From positions 53,054,404-53,118,403 of the forward strand of contig JAVGWX010000013.1 of NCBI GenBank assembly GCA_036924085.1: 64,000 nucleotides of DNA, written 5' to 3'. A program made the translations under genes and the position numbers. How positions within the stretch are numbered: the stretch's first letter is position 1; every line of letters begins with the position of its first letter. This DNA is from Ariolimax columbianus (lineage: Eukaryota > Mollusca > Gastropoda > Stylommatophora > Arionidae). Below are positions 11,150 through 23,560 of the stretch, in pieces. A model generated the notes under the pieces. That model saw nothing but the letters and a program-made list of their open reading frames with translations. It was not told the origin of the DNA and ran no database searches.

Positions 11150-12918
11150 AGAAAATTCAAGAGAAAATATAATCCTTTTTTAAATACAGCTGGGAAGAAG
11201 ACAAGTAATTTAAACACTTCAAGTGTAGTCCGTTTTTTGAGACATTATTTAGGGCGCTCTTGTTAGTCCCCCAGCTTGTGCTCACCAGCTTCTTCATGAG
11301 AGAGAGTTTTCTGGTAGCCTTTTGCTCAATGGCAATTAAGTGTGGCTTGCATGTAAGTGTCTTGTCTAGTTTCGCCTCTAAGTTTGGGGTTATCCTCAAA
11401 TGCAAGCTTGCCTTCTTGTAATTGTAGTTTTTTCTGGTTTGATAGTGATTGATAGCCAGAAGCAGGCTGTTACTGTCTTTGAGGGAATGATCTGCACTTC
11501 CCAAAGATGTCCAGTTGTCATTTTTGTTTATTGCTTTCTGTATTCCGTGTTTTGCAGTAGACAGATATTCTTCTACACTCTATGCTGCAAAGTCATCAGC
11601 ATGGAGAGCTCTAGAGATATGCTTGGGAAGTGTCTCTGCAATATCGTTGATGAATATTATGAAGAGAGTGAGCGAGAGTACTACTGTTTGTAACACACCT
11701 TTCTGGAGATTGACATGATGGCTAAGTTTTCTCTTACTCTTTTACTCTTAGAAGTCCTTTATTCAGTTAAACATTCTCCCTTCAATTCAATTTTTTTAGC
11801 AGCTTAAGAAGTCCTTTTCATGCCAGCGTCTTTGTATTTCAACCCTCTTCTGTTTGTCAAAAAAGGCATGCTATTTCTTTGTTGTGCCTCTGGGTTCAGC
11901 TCCATGGTTTTCCATGTTTCACTGATGTCACTGTGCAATTTTTTTTCAAATTATCACTCCAGCAAGGTGTATAGTCATACTCTGCCACGTGGGATTAATG
12001 CCTTTGCAGCTTGAATGATGGCATCACTAATACCATTTTTATTTATGTTGTTTGTTCTGGTGATGTTTTAACAAAGGTAATCTACCATTTCTTTAAAAAG
12101 GGTCCAGTTTCCTTTTTTGAAGTTCCCACATCGCCATTCCAGTAATTGTGAGGGTGATTGGCACATGGTTACTGACTTCCAGTTGGCTGTTCTTGGTGGA
12201 GAGGTGGTGTATATCATTAGTTGCCATGGTGAGATCTGGTGTGCTCACATTTTTCCATGCTTTGGAGTAATAGGTTGGCTTGTCATCTGGTTTGTTCATG
12301 AAAATGAGTTTGTTTTCCCTCATCACCTTCCATCTTCTCTCCTTTCTGATCTGATCTGTTGTCTTATATTTCCAGCTTGATGAATGGCCATTAAAGTCAC
12401 CTGCAATGATGTGTCTTTATCCCTCAAGTTTCACCTTTTTTATGACTAGAGTTGTACCTGCAAGTTTGTGATTGTTATGTTGCTCTCAGGCAGGACTAGC
12501 TTGATTGTGTGAGGCATTCTAGCTCATCCTCCCTAGATCTGTCTCTATGGCTGGAATTAAGGTTTTTACTAGTGTCATAATTCACTTCTTATTGATCTGT
12601 CTTGGTGGAAGGATATGTATCCACGAATAAAAAATCTTTAGGAATCTTTTATGTGTATTTCTTGGATGCCGGTTATGTTGTACTTTCTGAGGAATCCTTG
12701 CATCTCCAGCTTTTTGTTCCTCACACCTTATGCATTCCATTGAGCCACTGTAAGGCAGTGGGTTGGTTGGCCAGTTGCAGTACTCTGCCTTTCTCCAACC
12801 ATTAGGTTGGCAGAGACACCAGTTGCTTGGTTGGGTTCTTTCGCTGCTGAGAACTCGGCTCCATTCCTCCACGGTTGTAGCTGCTAGGGATGTTGCAGTA
12901 ATGTTATTGTTGCATGAC
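11150..12918 (-). mobile_element. Decayed antisense LINE with endonuclease and RT remnants
   Basis: On the minus strand the right end gives an endonuclease start (about 12860-12560: AQWNA-like, then FLRKYNI). Next comes NKPDDKPTYYSKAWKNVSTPDLTMATN DI-type sequence at 12290-12190, the substrate-recognition part of the endonuclease. At 11440-11260, LDKTLTCKPHL and KKLVSTSWGTNKSAL are post-RT motifs. The RT core is mostly lost between 11500 and 12090. The zinc-finger LINE at 12933 has inserted at its 5' side. It belongs to the I/Jockey-like group by these motifs. Confidence 0.65.
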
Positions 12919-13235
12919 TATGCCTGTCGGTGGTGGGTCAAGATGGCGCCGGACATGGTCGCAGTCGATTTCCCTCTTGATAAAACGGTGTTTTGTTTGT
13001 GTTTTCTATGATAACTCTTGAACTATTAATGTGATTCCTGGATATAAATGTGCCGACTTGTGAATTAAGCATACTAATGTGAAAGAAGTGATGCAGCCAA
13101 GTATATAACAGTGTATTTTTAGTCGTGAAAGGTAGACTAATGTGTACAGTTTCGATGGGACAAAGCGTGGCCGAAACTTGACCCGGTCAAAGGCTAGTGT
13201 CGCTCTGTGCTGTATCGTGACCCAGATAACGAAGC

Positions 13236-14617
13236 ATGAACACTGAAACGAAGGAGGTCATCCTGACCCCGTCAAACATATGGTACTTCAGAAAGGAGCT
13301 CATCGCGCTTCGATCAGCACACTACGTCCCTTCAAACTCAGATCTACATCTGTTGAGTGTGCTGAAAATACACTTAACCGAGGGGGCATCGGAACTCACA
13401 AGTATACAATCAAGACCAGAGGAACGAGAGGTGGAAGAAGAATACACAAACAAATGCACTCAGAAACAGATACCTCAAAGCTCCACCCCAGTGATAAAAG
13501 AGAAGGGAAGGGCTACCGAGAAAATGAGGCACACGCTGAGACCATACTGTCTGCATCTGAACCCTTCACTAGAAGTCTTGACAATGTCTTGCCCCTAGAA
13601 CATGTTGTGTCCGGACGAGAGAGTGAGGAAGATCCTGCGCACATCTCCCTCACTATAAACACATTGCGCAACTCACGACATCACCCTACAGATCACACCC
13701 TAACTAGCAGCTCGCAACTGACAGGGCCCCCAAACTGCAGCAGCGGAACAGGCAGAAAACGATCACGAAAACTACCCATCATGCTTGCAACATGGAATGT
13801 CCGCACGCTACTGGACAACGCCAAAGCAAACAGACCCGAACGACGGACAGCACTGATCGCCAGGGAACTGGCTAGATACAACATCTGTATAGCTGCCCTG
13901 AGCGAGACACGACTGGCAGAGGAAGGGCAGATCACAGAAGAAGGCGCTGGTTATACTTTCTTCTGGAGCGGCCGCAGCAAAGAAGAACGCCGTGAAGCTG
14001 GATTTGGCTTTGCCATCAAGACCAACATGGTCGACAAGCTCACAAGCATGCCCAGAGGAATTAATGACCGCCTGATTACACTGCGTCTCCCCCTACTAGG
14101 AGGGCGCCATGCAACACTTATCAGTGCATACGCACCCACAATGACAAATCCTCAGGAAACAAAAGATAAGTTTTATGAGGACCTTGAGGCGCTCATCGCT
14201 GCAGTCCCCAAATCGGACAAACCGGTCATCCTCGGTGATTTTAACGCTAGGGTTGGCACAGACCATACAGCCTGGGAGGGGGCCATTAGCAGACATGGTA
14301 TCGGAAAATGCAATAGTAACGGACTGCTCCTTCTGAGGACATGTGCCGCAAATGAACTACTCATTACAAACACAGCTTTCCGACTTCCTGTCCGAAATAG
14401 AACTACATGGATGCACCCAAGGTCCCGCCACTGGCACCTCATTGACTACATTATCATCAGACGTAGGGATCGAGCGGATGCTATGGTAACGAAGAGCATG
14501 TGTGGTGCAGAATGTTGGACCGACCATCGACTTGTCATTGCCAAGCTAAACTTCAAGATCCAGCCCAAAATGCGCCCCCAGGGAAAGAAACCATCGAGGA
14601 GGCTAAATGTCTCTTAG
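13236..14617 (+). pseudogene. LINE apurinic endonuclease frame (zinc-finger family)
   Basis: The likely start is ATG 13236 (MNTETKEVILTPSNIWYFRK), with a frameshift near 13370 into the long frame 13280-14617. The endonuclease motifs run LATWNVRTL (about 13790), LSETRL (13900), ISAYAP (14120), ILGDFNARVG (14230), and a final WTDHRLVI (14520). These supply the Asn, Glu, Asp/Asn and Asp-His expected of APE-type LINE endonucleases. The TAG at 14615-14617 is in the same frame as the downstream linker (14633-15163), so it is a single in-frame interruption. Confidence 0.88.
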
Positions 14618-15179
14618 CTGAAATACGAACCCATGAGAGGAGGCTTCCAGGAAGAGCTTGAGGGTAGACTATCTGAGCTTCGTTTTGAAAAGAACGACAT
14701 CGAAGAGAACTGGGTATCATTGAGAAACACACTCTACGATACAGCTGTTAAACACATTGGCCCACTCACGCGCAAGCATAAGTACTGGTTTGATGAGAAC
14801 GATCTGGAAATACAGGGCCTTCTCGATGCAAAACATGAAGCGCACAGGGAATACCAGAGGGACACACCATCTACGGCAGCAAAAGCTGCCTTCAATACTG
14901 CTCGCAAAGCTGTCCAGACCAGGCTTAGAGAGATGCAAGACTCCTGGCTCAGCAAAAGAGCTGACGAAATTGAGATGTTCGCCGAGCATCATGACACCAA
15001 ACGGTTTTACGAGGCACTGAAAGCTCTCTACTGCCCGCAGCCCTCTAGTAATACTCCAGTTCGCAGTGCGGATGGGGTACTGCTAACAGATAAGGTGCAG
15101 ATTCTAGACAGATGGGCAGACCACTTCTGCAAAAATACTAAACCACCCATCGTCCATAAATGAAGAGGCCATCCGGCGA

Positions 15180-16331
15180 ATGCCGCAGGTGGAACTGAAC
15201 CTGGCGTTGGATGAAGTAATTACTGAGGAGGAAGTCGACAGGGCAATCAGTTCACTATCTATAGGAAAAGCTCCAGGAACTGATGCAATACCAGCAGAGG
15301 TATATAAGACAGCTGGCCCATCCCTCACCAGAAGGATCACTGAACTCTTCTGTCACATGTGGGCTGAAGGAAAAATTGCGCAGGAGCTAAAGGACGCCTC
15401 AATCGTTCACCTGTACAAAAGAAAAGGCAACCGTCAGGAATGCGACAATCATCGTGGAATATCGCTACTCTCCGTAGCAGGCAAGTTCCTAGCTCACTTA
15501 CTGCTAAACAGGCTCAACAAACACCTTGAACAAAGCCACCACCTCCCAGAAAGCCAATGTGGATTCAGAGTCGGAAGAGGAACAGTGGACATGATTTTTG
15601 CCGCTCGCCAAGTACAAGAGAAGTGTCGAGAACAAAATCAGGCCTTGTACACCACATTTATTGATTTGACAAAGGCATTTGATACAGTTTACAGAGGAGG
15701 GCTGTGGATGATAATGTCTAAGTTTGGCTGCCCCAACAAGTTCATAACAATGGTGAAACAGCTACACGAAGGCATGTGTGCTCGTGTACTGGACAGCGGT
15801 GCAATCTGTAAAACGTTTCTAGTATCAAACGGAGTAAAACAAAGATGTGTACTCGCCCCGACTTTGTTCAGCATGATGTTCGCGGCCACGATGACAGACG
15901 CCTTCAGATCATTGGAGCTTGGAATATCCATAAAGTACCGCACAGATGGCAAATTACTCAATTCCAGAAGAATGAAGGCCAAAACCAAAGTGGCTGGCGA
16001 CATAATCAGGGAACTTGTATTTGCTGATGACTGCGCTCTAATGAGCAACTCAGAACTGAACATGCAGGTTGGAATGGACCAGTTCTCTGCCGCATGCAAA
16101 AATTTTGGCCTGACCATAAATGCCAAAAAAACAGAGGTCATATACCAACCAGTACCAGGCATGCCGTACACAAAACCAGAGACTACAGTCAGCGGGCAGA
16201 CGTTGAATGCCGTAGACAAATTCACATATCTGGGCAGCACGCTGTCGAGATCTGTCAGCCTAGATGATGAGGTGGCAAGCAGAATAGCAAAGACCAGCAC
16301 AGCCTTTGGTAGAATGCGCTCGATGGTCTAG
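15180..16331 (+). pseudogene. LINE reverse transcriptase frame (zinc-finger family)
   Basis: A 383-codon frame with IGKAPGTDAIPAEVYK, CDNHRGISLLSVAGK, ESQCGFRVGRGTVDMIF, then motif A (TTFIDLTKAFDTVY), motif B (NGVKQRCVLAPTLFSMMF, with R where G is usual) and motif C (LVFADDCALM). It ends at TAG 16329-16331 where related copies would have Trp (SMVW). The upstream linker 14633-15163 is in another frame. Confidence 0.9.
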
Positions 16332-16963
16332 GCACATCATGGCATCAGCGTCAAGACCAAACTCAAAGTCTACCGTGCAACCATCATTCCAACCCTACTA
16401 TACGCTTGTCAAAGCTGGACTGTATACTCTGGACATGCAAGGAGGTTAAACCACTTCCACACAGGTTGCCACATTCGATGGCAAGATCGTGTCACTGACA
16501 TCGAGGTTCTCTCAAAGGCTAACATGCCCAGCATCCATGCACTGCTAGAAAAAGCATGACTAGGATGGGCCGGACACCTCGTCCATATGTCAGACGAGCA
16601 GCCCCAAAGAAGCTTCTCTACGGCGAGCTGAGAGAGGGATGGCGCGAGAGAGGGCGCCCAAAGAAACGTTTTAAAGACGGTCTGAAGTACTCACTAAAAA
16701 GTTGCCAGATAGACATCGACACCTGGGAATGTCTTGCGCAAAACAGATCTGACTGGAGAAGCGCAGTCAAATCGGGTGTAGCTGCCGGTGAAGACGACCG
16801 TGTTGTGATACCCCAGAGCAGACGCGAGACGCGGAAATCCCGAGCAGCGGGAACACCATCCCCTTCTACAAACCTCGTGTGCCCGATATGTAGCAGATGT
16901 TTTCGTGCTCGCATTGGCCTGTTCAGCCACATGCGCACCTACACCCAACAGGGAAATCTGTGA
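16332..16963 (+). pseudogene. LINE post-RT region and C2H2 zinc finger
   Basis: The RT frame continues after the stop with TKLKVYRATIIPTLLYACQS, then RRLNHFH and RWQDRVTDIEVLSKANMPS to a TGA at 16557-16559. The frame then shifts to 16556-16963, with KKLLYGELREGWRERGRPKK, RFKDGLKYSLKSCQIDIDTW and a C2H2 finger, CPICSRCFRARIGLFSHMRT (about 16877-16936). The finger's Cys pair and first His are visible; the second His lies outside the fully readable match. Confidence 0.82.
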
Positions 16964-17031
16964 CAAGGATGATGTCGGCGGTCCTCATCGACAACGATGG
17001 ACAGCTATTATTATTATTATGCCTGTCGGTG

Positions 17032-18714
17032 CATGTGTCCTAATTTTTCTTGGTGTCTGTGCCGTAGCTAACACACTGTTTTCAGCAGGTTGGGTTGTGT
17101 TATATATTCTGGGTGTGTTTCCATTGCTGTTGGTGACTGCAAAGCAGTAAGTTGGTTTGGTTGCCAATGTTTTCTTCCCCATGGCTAGAGCTTATAGCGA
17201 CGCTTGCTTGCTAGAATGTATCCATCATAGTAGGAATGGGATATTTCAGTGGGGGCAATAGTGCGACTTGTTGTCCCATGCATCCTGTTGGGCTACATCA
17301 CCATTTGGTTCATGGCTGCTTATTCCTCCAGTAATGAAGATAACTGGGCTACATCACAGCGGACACGCCATATCTAGGGTTGTTCCATTATCCGCCACCT
17401 GTGGATGTGCCTGGTTCGGGTTCTGTCACCACTATCCTCTAGGGCTCCACACTTGATTGCAAGTACCATTTGACCTCTACACTTGAAGGGTAGAGAAGTA
17501 GCAACTAAGTCAAGTCATGGCCTTGAAAGTGCGATGGCATCTTCTGTTTCAAGTACTGAGTATACAGACATAGATATTTCTGTTCCTCTGTGACTTCTTG
17601 TCACAAACATTGTTTAACATTTTCCCATGTCCTAAAAATCTAGACAGCTTCTTTCTTTGAGTATTGAACTTTCTTAAACACCTGTTCTTAGTTCTTAGTC
17701 GACCTGTACCTCTACAGGGGCACACACCCCTGTGCAGTTCGCAGCACTGATATGAGCTTGATGTATCCGGGAGAAGGATTTCCTGCTTAGCGGGCTAGGC
17801 TCGAGCAGCTTAATACTCCGCAGCGGAACATGCACTTACAGAGAGTGGTTAACCGATGTGCAAGTCCATCTTAATAGACTCAAACACTAGAAGAAAGTAG
17901 ACCCGTAGCCTGTTAGGTATCATCTATGCTGGTCTAAACAAACCACCTAACCATGGCTGGTGTTATGCCAAGTCACACAGTTAGTTGCCTCTTACGACAT
18001 GCTCTCTGTGAGGCAGTGGTACTATTCTTGCTCTTGTCACACACAAAGACCCTGGCAGACCACTACAATTCAGCTTAAGAAAATTGTGACCCACAAAACA
18101 TGTGGATCACATAATGGATCACATTATATCAGGAATGAGCTGTATAATGTTTTGATTTCTGTTCTAAAACAAGCTGTTGAGTTATATGTGATCATTTTGT
18201 GTGCAATAGATAACCTCTTTGTTATGTTAAGTTGAATCAACATCACTGTACTCTAGATAGACCCATAGGTACTCATATCTCTTACAGCAAATGGAGTAGG
18301 TTATGTAAACTGACAGTTGCTGCAAGGTAAAGTTAAACACCTGCATCTTCTTTATTCCTGTTCATTGGGCTGTGTGAAAGTAATGCTTTGAATGGTATAG
18401 TTAAATAAAGACATGATATATTTGACTAAGTAGTGATGTGTGAGGAAGCAGGCGTGAAAAGTGTTGAATCAGTGATAACATACAAGAAAATGGTTTTCTT
18501 CTGATCAACAAGATTAAGCAACATGAAAGAACTGCATAATTGTCAAATTGTTAGAAAAACTGGACAAGTGAAATTATTAAATTAGACCTGTTTGGAAATT
18601 TGATTCAGCTTTTGCACCTTACATTTGTTAAATATTCATTTAAGTTTACTAAAATATCTTTCTATTCTTGTTGTTTCTTGAATTCGTTCTGGAACTAGTA
18701 AGAAACAGTATCTT
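17032..18714 (+). other. Intron stretch with weak repeat remnants
   Basis: No gene recognised. The first 150 bp may continue the antisense LINE into which the zinc-finger LINE inserted. At 17690-17716, cttagtcgacctgtacctct resembles cttagtggacctgtatttct at 49287-49306, so a short dispersed repeat head is shared. The part 17720-17940 is less AT-rich than its surroundings and was not identified. Confidence 0.4.
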
Positions 18715-19880
18715 CAATGATGATGATGTCAAGTACCGTCTGCGCATCAGAGGATCTCGAACATCCTCTGTCTCTTGTCTTTATGGTATATTCCAACAGA
18801 CTTTTCAGTCCATCTCTTGATATTGTCTTTTCAGTTATAGCGCGACCTTCCTCTTGCATGCTACTGTTCACCTTTCCCTACAGTATTGTTTTCAGCATTG
18901 TGTCATGTCTCTTTATGTGTCCAAAATCATTGATTTGCCAAATTTATATTTCCCTCATTAATTCTCTTCCCATTCCCAATCTCTTCATATTTTTTAAATT
19001 TTTCTTACAAGATATACAACTCGTCTTTCTGTATATACACATTTCAAAGGTCTCTCCTTTATCCACAAGTCATTGTCTATGTTTCCGCATCAAAGGGCAA
19101 AGATGAATATTAATATATATAACACTCAGGGACTCTAACAGTGCATTTGTTAATTGTCTGGATGTCAGTATATTTTCATTTTGGAGATGTTCATGTTGTT
19201 AAATTTGTTATTCTCTTCTTCACCTCCATCTCACATCTACCATCATCTGTTATGATCTGTCCAAGGTACAAGACACTATTTGGTCCAGCATCTCTCCATT
19301 TATTGTGATGTTCACTGTTGGCTTTGCATTTGTTTTGCAAATTTTCATAGTTTTTGTTTTACCAAAGTAAATGTCCAAACCATAATTCCAGCTTCTGTCT
19401 CTACACGTCTCTGCAACTCCTGCTCACTTTCATCCAACAATGCAGTATCATCAGCATAACGTATATTGTTAACTTTCCTGACGTTGATATTTAAACTGGC
19501 ATCCCCTTCAATTTATCGTAAAACAGTTCACTAGCATATTCTGCTCATCTCTGTTAAATATCTGGTTCATCGAACAAAATTTACTCATGTCCATTTTTGA
19601 CATAGCCGTCACACACCCCCCCCCCCCCCCCCCCCCCTTTCCCCCATAACAAGTTTTATGTATTTATTTCATTTGTATTCTTACTATTTTTCCATATCTT
19701 CTTATATCTTATATTCTCTTCATTTTTGTTCCATCCATTCACCTTTTGCCAGTCTATACATTCTTCGTTTGTCTTGATCTATTTGTGAATATTCTTGAGT
19801 GTTCTTGGCCTAAATTCTGCCATTTTAATCAATATGTTTTCTGACATCCACTCTTGGCATTTCCTGAATACTTTTACTGG
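18715..19880 (-). mobile_element. Decayed antisense LINE (RT and linker remnants)
   Basis: On the minus strand, 19470-19410 reads YADDTALLDESEQELQRRVE, which is RT motif C and the following helix, and 19860-19790 gives the linker-like CQEWMSENILIKMAEFRPRT. The left end near 18716 has an atgatgatgatg run that could be a tail. A run of 22 C (19616-19637) interrupts it. Heavy decay prevents clade assignment. Confidence 0.55.
19616..19637. repeat. Poly-C run of 22 bases
   Basis: An uninterrupted run of 22 C, then TTT and five C. Homopolymers of this length are prone to slippage and to sequencing error. Confidence 0.9.
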
Positions 19881-20087
19881 TAAGTTTGCATTTGCAGATT
19901 GTTTACTGGATTTTAGGCATTACTTTGCATGAAAGGAGTATAACAATAAGACAAAAAAACTGTTTATTTTCTTATTTGTTCTAGTGCTACTAAATTATTT
20001 TGTTTTAAGTATATGCCATGAAACAGGTTCAATATGAAATTTGCCAATGTATACATTATACGGTTTGGTTGTTTTCTTTGTTTTCAG

Positions 20088-20182
20088 CATTGCAGTGAAA
20101 ATAAGGGTTACTGTGTCAACACTCCTAGTTATTGGGATATTTATTGTAACCACAGCCCTGGTTGAGATTAACACAGACTCAT
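20088..20182 (+). CDS. SLC29: ENT exon 3: TM3
   Basis: The exon completes a Ser codon, then reads IAVKIRVTVSTLLVIGIFIV followed by TTALVEINTDS. This matches the ENT TM3 pattern, in which human ENT1 has QSVRILGSLVAILLVFLITA. The acceptor ttttcag|c and donor cat|gtaaga give a one-base overhang that joins exon 4 as a Trp codon. The preceding intron, 10.2 kb, contains the full-length zinc-finger LINE. Confidence 0.9.
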
Positions 20183-20235
20183 GTAAGATAATTTGAAACT
20201 ATCATTTTAAGTAACATTTAATTTATGTAATTATA

Positions 20236-20430
20236 GTGCTGATTAGCGTAGTAGTAGAGAGCTCATCTTTCATTACGACGGTACAGTTCAACTCTTGTTA
20301 TCAGCATGACTCAACTGTATATGGGTACCAGGCTTAGTGTTAGGGAGACGAAAAGATAGCCAGGAAGACAACTTGCCACCCCATCTCATAAACTTGTTGT
20401 GGTCTCGTACAATGAAGTGTCTAACACTTG
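20236..20430 (+). mobile_element. SINE-2 copy b
   Basis: Starts gctgattagcgtagtagtag, with the A-box-like tagcgtagtag, and a B-box-like gttcaactct near 20287. The middle (ctcaactgtatatgggtacc, then gccaggaagacaac and ccccatctcataaac) matches copy a at 8570 with many changes. The 3' end is not defined. Confidence 0.6.
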
Positions 20431-21304
20431 CATCCTGATCAAGTTCCACAGATGGCTTACAACACAAGAAAAGCTAGTTACAGGGCATGAGGGACTCTGT
20501 GCTGCAGATGGATGGTTGACATATGAGTAATTCTGCATCAACACAGGCTTGAGGTGACCGAAGCAATGCACTTGGTCCTGGACAGATGAGATGAGTCTTT
20601 CAGAGGTTATGCCTCAAGTTTATTTACAGCTTACATTCTGTGTTGTATCTACACAAAGCAGGTGGGATATTGCATGGGCACATTTGCAGAGTGTCCTTAT
20701 TCAGTGTTTAGAGTAAGATATAGCTTCCTGCTTATTTAACCATGGTAATGGAAACATGACATCCAAATGATAATTTTGATAGTCAGTGCAATTTCTTGTG
20801 AAGACAATGTTCTAGACTTATTACCAAATATTTATGACTGATATTTACCTATTACAATGAGACATGTAACAAAACTGGTTTTGATATACTTCAAGTTGTT
20901 GGTTTGATCATACATATAGCCTTTCATTATGGTTCTAGTGACCAATAGTGAGGAGGCCCTGCAGAGACTGGGAGCAGATTCACAAAGGGTGCAAGCAGTT
21001 TGGGCTCACCATAAGCCTGGAAAAGATGAAGACCTTTACAGTCATAGCAGACAGTGTCAAAATATAGGAGACAGAGCTGGACAACAGGGTGCCATGTGCA
21101 ATGTCTACAGAGACTGAGACGCCTATGATGAAAGATAATCTTTCATTTTATCATCATTTAAAAATTCATTTGTTCATTCATGTATTATTTTGGTCATTCA
21201 TAAAACATCACATTATTTTATTAAATCATTTAGCATAAACTATTATTATATTAATATAATAAACTATTATTAATGTATTTCATGAATGATTTTTTTATTC
21301 TTAG
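20431..21304 (+). other. Short intron 3, nothing further recognised
   Basis: AT-rich with an A/T run at 21220-21280 before the exon 4 acceptor. The segment 20930-21120 could be a LINE motif-C neighbourhood remnant (SEEALQRLG), but it is too short to call. Confidence 0.35.
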
Positions 21305-21355
21305 GGCAGAAAACATTCTTCATTCTAACATTGGTGATAGCTACCATTATGAGCG
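21305..21355 (+). CDS. SLC29: ENT exon 4: start of TM4 (51 nt)
   Basis: A 51-nt exon that reads (W)QKTFFILTLVIATIMS and splits a Gly codon with exon 5. It aligns with the human ENT1 stretch LPFFVITMIKIVLINSFG. The acceptor is attcttag|gg and the donor is gcg|gtaaat. The flanking introns are 1.1 kb and 12.9 kb. Frame continuity on both sides is the main support for so short an exon. Confidence 0.88.
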
Positions 21356-21429
21356 GTAAATTTCATATGTTTTATAAATTATTCATAGAAAAGAATTTAA
21401 ATGTATGTGATACCTCTAAGTTTCTTGGC

Positions 21430-23250
21430 ATTTTACATCCAGTAGTTTGCCATTGCTTTCTGAATAAATGGGAAGTAAGGGTACCAACACAGCATATAAA
21501 AACTGCGCAAGAAAAGTTAGAATAGAAATAAGAAAAGATACAAGAAGATACATAGTAGAAACGTGTAAGGGTATAGAAAACCTACAGCAACAAGACAGAG
21601 AGAGAGAGATGCATTTAAAGCAATAAGAACACTGACAAGGGAATTCCGTCCGGTTCCACATGTCATAAATGACAAAGAGGATAACACATTAACAGAAACC
21701 AAAGACATACTGAACAGATGGAGAGAGTACTGCAGAACCATGTATGGAGATAGCACAAAGCGCTCAGTTACAATCCTACCAAAGGAAGAGAAAGAACCTG
21801 AACCAACATTGGAAGAAGTACGCTCTGCAATTATAAGCCTGAAAAAGGGAAAGTCCCCAGGATGTGATGATATCCCAGCAGAGCTAATACAAGCAGGAGG
21901 GGAGGCATGTGCTCGAGTCTATCACAAGCTGTGTGAACAGATATGGCACAGTGCAGAGTGGCCAGAAGCATGGAAGAAATCAATTTATATTCCCCTCCCC
22001 AAAAAAGACAACCTGAAGCTGTGCACGAACTACTGAACTATTGCGCTGATCAGCCACGCTAGCAAGATACTCTTGCGAATCCTGTTAAGAAGGATAGAGA
22101 AAAGGTTTGAATCTGAAATTCACGTAGTCCAGGCAGGTTTTAGGAAAGACAGAGGGACCCGGGACCACTTATTCAATTTTATGGAATGTCTATGAAAAAT
22201 GTAGAGAGTTTAATGTAGACCTGTACACATGTTTCATTGATGAAGGAAATGGGATTTCCTTTGCACATAGTCCATCTCATTGAAACATTGTACGAAGATC
22301 AACAAGCCGCTGTCCGAGTATCTGGGCAAACATCAGATTGGTTTGCAGTACAAAAGGGAGTCCGACAGGGATGTATCCTCTCACCTTATCTGAACAACAT
22401 ATATGCAGAATGTATAATGAGAAATGTCCGAGAAGAGGTGAACATTGAAAGTTTCGACCAATTTACAATTGGGGGGTACGAGATTCCAGAGTTACGATAC
22501 GCAGATGACACAGTGATACTATCAAGAAGTGCAGAAGAGCTAGAGCAGCTACTTTCAGCCGTTAATGGACATCATAAATAAGACAAAGATAATGACCACC
22601 GACAAAACACAATGTCAACGTAAATTTACAGTGGGTGGTGAGGAAATAGATCAGGTCACACATTTTGAATATCTGGGCTCCAGAATTGACAAAAATGGCG
22701 ACTGCTCGAAAGAAATCAGAAGAAGACTAGCTATGACAATGCAGAGACTAAACAGCCTGAAGAAATTATGGCAGGGCACCAACAAAATGATAAAAGTAAA
22801 AGTCTTGAGAGCCTGTGTTTTTCCTGTGGCAGATTATGGCTTTGAATCATGGACGATTACCAAAACTTCTAGACAAAGAATCGAATCCTTCGAGTCAAAA
22901 TGTTACAGAAAGATCCTCAGAATACCCTAGACAGAGAAAAAAACAAATGTAGACATTCGGCAAGAGTTGAGCATATAAGAGAACTAGTTTATCAATTCCA
23001 TTTTGGCTAGAAAATGCAAGTACTTTGGTCACATCAAGAGACACAATGGTCTTGAGAGAATAGTGATGGAAGGTATGGTGCCAGGCAAAAGAGGAAGGGG
23101 TAGACCAAGAAGACGATGGCACCAAGATATCCAGGAATGCCTGAGTATGACTGTGGCGGAGGGTGGTGTTTTGGCAAGGGAACGAGTTTCTTTCAGACAG
23201 ACTGTGATGGAAGCGACGTTCTACAAAGGACATGCTACATGATGATGATG
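21430..23250 (+). mobile_element. LINE copy D (linker, RT, C-terminal domain), (ATG)n tail
   Basis: After a linker (21500-21740) the frame 21740-22036 holds LKKGKSPGCDDIPAELIQAG and PLPKKDNLKLCTNY, ending in a TGA. RT motif B is VRQGCILSPYLNNIYAE (about 22345-22400), motif C is LRYADDTVIL (22492-22521). The frame 22565-22930 carries FEYLGSRIDKNGDCSKEIRR and ESFESKCYRKILRIP, and 23003-23242 ends with GHIKRHNGLERIVMEGM and RGRGRPRRRW. The 3' tail is atgatgatgatg at 23239-23251. Motif A is destroyed by frameshifts near 22200-22240. RTE-like by motif order; no endonuclease in the window. Confidence 0.85.
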
Positions 23251-23329
23251 TGATCCCTCTTGGTGTTACATTTGAGAGTTTTGTTAGATGCTATAAGAGC
23301 TTGTCCAGAAATGGTACTAGTGATGGCCA

Positions 23330-23560
23330 AATGTGTTTTTGTTCCTCATATGATAGATATTTTTGTAGGAGATCTTAAGAGGTTATCCTATCAGTTCTGC
23401 AGATACATTCATCAGTAGTTTCTATCTTTAATTTGTTGAATAGTTGGTGTCTCAATCTGTTGAGGTCTATGATGGGGTTTACTACTTGTTCAGCTTGTCT
23501 GTTTTTGTTGACGTAAGAAGGTGAGCATAGGCCCTTCTGGTTTTAGTGCAGTAGTAGGAT
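23330..23560 (-). mobile_element. Decayed antisense I-group LINE fragment
   Basis: The stretch atctttaatttgttgaatag (about 23426-23445) and tctcaatctgttg are near matches to the antisense I-group copy at 46165-46205, where they encode RLRYHLFNKLKIG. The rest is strongly diverged and the edges are uncertain. Confidence 0.5.

Larger units (their letters stand above)
12933..17017 (+). mobile_element. Near full-length LINE with C-terminal C2H2 finger, 14-bp target duplication
   Basis: The flanks tatgcctgtcggtg at 12919-12932 and 17018-17031 are identical (the first bases overlap the tail), which fixes both ends. The element is about 4.1 kb and starts gtgggtcaagatggcgccgg. It has a 5' untranslated region of about 300 bp, an endonuclease frame, a linker, RT, a post-RT region and a C2H2 finger near 16880-16945. 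The tail is (TTA)n at 17005-17017. In-frame stops at 14615-14617, 16329-16331 and 16557-16559, and frameshifts near 13370, 15150 and 16560, make it inactive. Clade is not assigned; related 3' ends occur antisense at 30890 and 45455. Confidence 0.9.

Noticed and set aside
18715..19880. A copy of LINE D (21430-23250) in antisense
   Set aside because: The tail triplets are in a different register and orientation, and the RT motif C region differs. Family identity was left open.
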